A stretch of DNA of 8,759 bases, from positions 1 to 8,759 of the forward strand of contig JBBDIE010000007.1 of the NCBI GenBank assembly GCA_040880545.1, read 5' to 3'. The translations under genes and the position numbers were made by a program. The notes below the pieces were generated by a model that did not search any database, had not been told where the DNA came from, and worked only from the letters and a program-made list of their open reading frames with translations. Below, in pieces: positions 7,836 to 8,759 of this stretch (position 1 is the stretch's first letter; every line of letters begins with the position of its first letter). Source of the DNA: M55B112 sp040880545 (GTDB taxonomy: Bacteria > Bacteroidota > Bacteroidia > Bacteroidales > GCA-2748055).

Positions 7836-8618
7836 CTATTTCCCTTCATATACCCTTACATAATCCACCAGAAATTTCACCGGCAGTGCTGTCATATCCA
7901 CACCCTGGCTTCCACCCCAGCCGCCCCCGAAGGCGAGGTTGATCAACAGGTAATGGGGCTCGTTAAAAGGCCAGGTGTCGGGATCGTCCAGCAAATCGTT
8001 TTCATAGGTCAGGTACAATGAATCATCGTAAAAGAAATCAAGATGGCCCTCGTACCAGTTCATGGCATATACATGAAAATCCTGCCACGGTTCACCCGCA
8101 TTTATGGAGTTACCCTTGCCATTGCCCTTCACATGATTGTATGCTTTGGTATGGACATTGGCATGGATGATGGCCGGATCGTAACCCACATGCTCCATTA
8201 TATCCAGTTCACCGCATGCCGGCCAGCCCACTTCGCTGATATTATTTCCCAATAACCAGATGGCCGGCCATGTTCCCAGTGCTGAAGGAATCTTCGCCCG
8301 GACCTCTACCCTGCCGTAACGAATATCTTTCTTTCCTTTAGTAATTATAGCGGCAGAAGTGATGGTGCTGTCCTCCTCCATCCGGCACTCGATCACACAA
8401 ACACCATCTTCCACACGCACATTGGCAGGTAAATTAGTGTACTTCTGTAGTTCGTTGTTCCTTACGTAGCCGGTTTCATAACCCCAGAGCGAATCTGCCG
8501 GTGCACCGGAGTAATCAAATTCGTCCGACCAGGCCAGCTCCCATTGTTCGTTATCCTTTTGAGCACATTGGACCAGCATCAGGGAGACTGCAGTTAGCAA
8601 TAACAGGTTTTTGATCAT
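7836..8618 (-). CDS. GH16 family beta-glucanase lipoprotein, laminarinase type
   Basis: GH16 enzymes cleave beta-1,3 or beta-1,3/1,4 glucans and some galactans by a retaining mechanism. The 260-aa product carries the catalytic core GELDIMEHVGYDP, with E137 as likely nucleophile, D139 as helper and E142 as likely acid/base. The NNELQKYT motif, RYGRVEVRAKIPSALGTWPA and the terminal VDYVRVYEGK are typical of bacterial laminarinases, so beta-1,3-glucan is the best guess for substrate, by inference. The ATG at 8618 gives a lipoprotein signal: MIKNLLLLTAVSLMLVQC with C18 as the acylated cysteine, although Q at -1 is not the usual small residue. After it comes AQKDNE, acidic and lysine-containing, compatible with surface export in Bacteroidetes. 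An ATG 90 bases farther upstream (8708) is in frame but would bury the signal in the chain. The gene converges on nrfA with a 39-base gap. No SusC/SusD-type partner or second glycosidase is visible. Confidence 0.93.
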   Translation of the reverse strand: MIKNLLLLTAVSLMLVQCAQKDNEQWELAWSDEFDYSGAPADSLWGYETGYVRNNELQKYTNLPANVRVEDGVCVIECRMEEDSTITSAAIITKGKKDIRYGRVEVRAKIPSALGTWPAIWLLGNNISEVGWPACGELDIMEHVGYDPAIIHANVHTKAYNHVKGNGKGNSINAGEPWQDFHVYAMNWYEGHLDFFYDDSLYLTYENDLLDDPDTWPFNEPHYLLINLAFGGGWGGSQGVDMTALPVKFLVDYVRVYEGK

Positions 8619-8759
8619 GTTGTTGAGTTTAGTTGTGAGCCCTATAATACAAAAAAAATGTGGAACGGGGTCTCTGTGGAGCAATATAGTCTGTAATAAA
8701 GTGTCCATTCATAAAAATTTACATGAACAGAATCAGATGGTTAAATTACAATCTACATA
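8619..8759. other. Upstream region of the GH16 gene, no gene seen
   Basis: These 141 bases lie upstream of the minus-strand GH16 gene and run to the window edge. They are AT-rich and contain a run of eight T on the minus strand at about 8651-8658. On the minus strand 8714-8721 reads TAAATTTT, one base from the Bacteroidetes TAnnTTTG element, but it is about 100 bases from the start and has no good -33 partner. I see no supported promoter, RNA gene or coding region here. Confidence 0.5.

Noticed and set aside
8619..8708. The 30-codon N-terminal extension of the GH16 protein
   Set aside because: It would bury the lipoprotein signal; the ATG at 8618 gives a standard lipoprotein.
1..8759. Mobile elements, CRISPR arrays, tRNA genes or signs of recent transfer
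   Set aside because: No repeat arrays, transposase motifs, tRNA-like cloverleaf or abrupt change in base composition was noticed by eye; a computed scan was not possible.

Overview
The window looks like ordinary chromosomal DNA from a Bacteroidetes-type bacterium, probably an anaerobe or facultative anaerobe. The evidence is a TAnnTTTG-type promoter element in front of nrfH, weak or absent Shine-Dalgarno sequences, a GH16 glucanase made as a lipoprotein, a secreted C69 peptidase, and an NrfHA module. No rRNA, tRNA, CRISPR array, insertion sequence, integrase or plasmid function is visible. Species-level placement is not possible from this sequence alone.

Layout, left to right. (1) A thioredoxin-fold/six-hairpin protein of the YyaL/SPATA20 (DUF255) family runs from the left edge to 2042; its true start may lie just outside the window. 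(2) ilvD, dihydroxy-acid dehydratase of branched-chain amino acid synthesis, occupies 2098-3774, with no other ilv or leu gene in view. (3) A secreted C69-family (PepD-like) peptidase ends at 5590; the preferred start is 3947, not the farthest upstream start at 3827. (4) nrfH and nrfA (5685-6269 and 6279-7796) encode the membrane quinol-oxidising tetraheme subunit and the pentaheme catalytic subunit of ammonia-forming cytochrome c nitrite reductase, with a good Bacteroidetes-type promoter just upstream. (5) On the minus strand, converging on nrfA, is a GH16 beta-glucanase lipoprotein of laminarinase type (7836-8618). The last 141 bases are its upstream region.

Functionally only nrfH and nrfA clearly work together: electrons pass from the quinol pool through NrfH hemes to NrfA, which reduces nitrite to ammonium in the periplasm. 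The other genes are a housekeeping biosynthetic enzyme, a conserved protein of uncertain function, and two exported hydrolases, one for peptides and one for beta-glucan. Same-strand order with gaps of 55, 172 and 94 bases leaves open whether the first three genes share transcripts; the nrf pair, with a 9-base gap and its own promoter, is a convincing operon.

I looked for an undescribed system and did not find one. The points worth a second look are start-site corrections that change the predicted location or activation of two exported enzymes, the nrf promoter, and the export features of the surface proteins.
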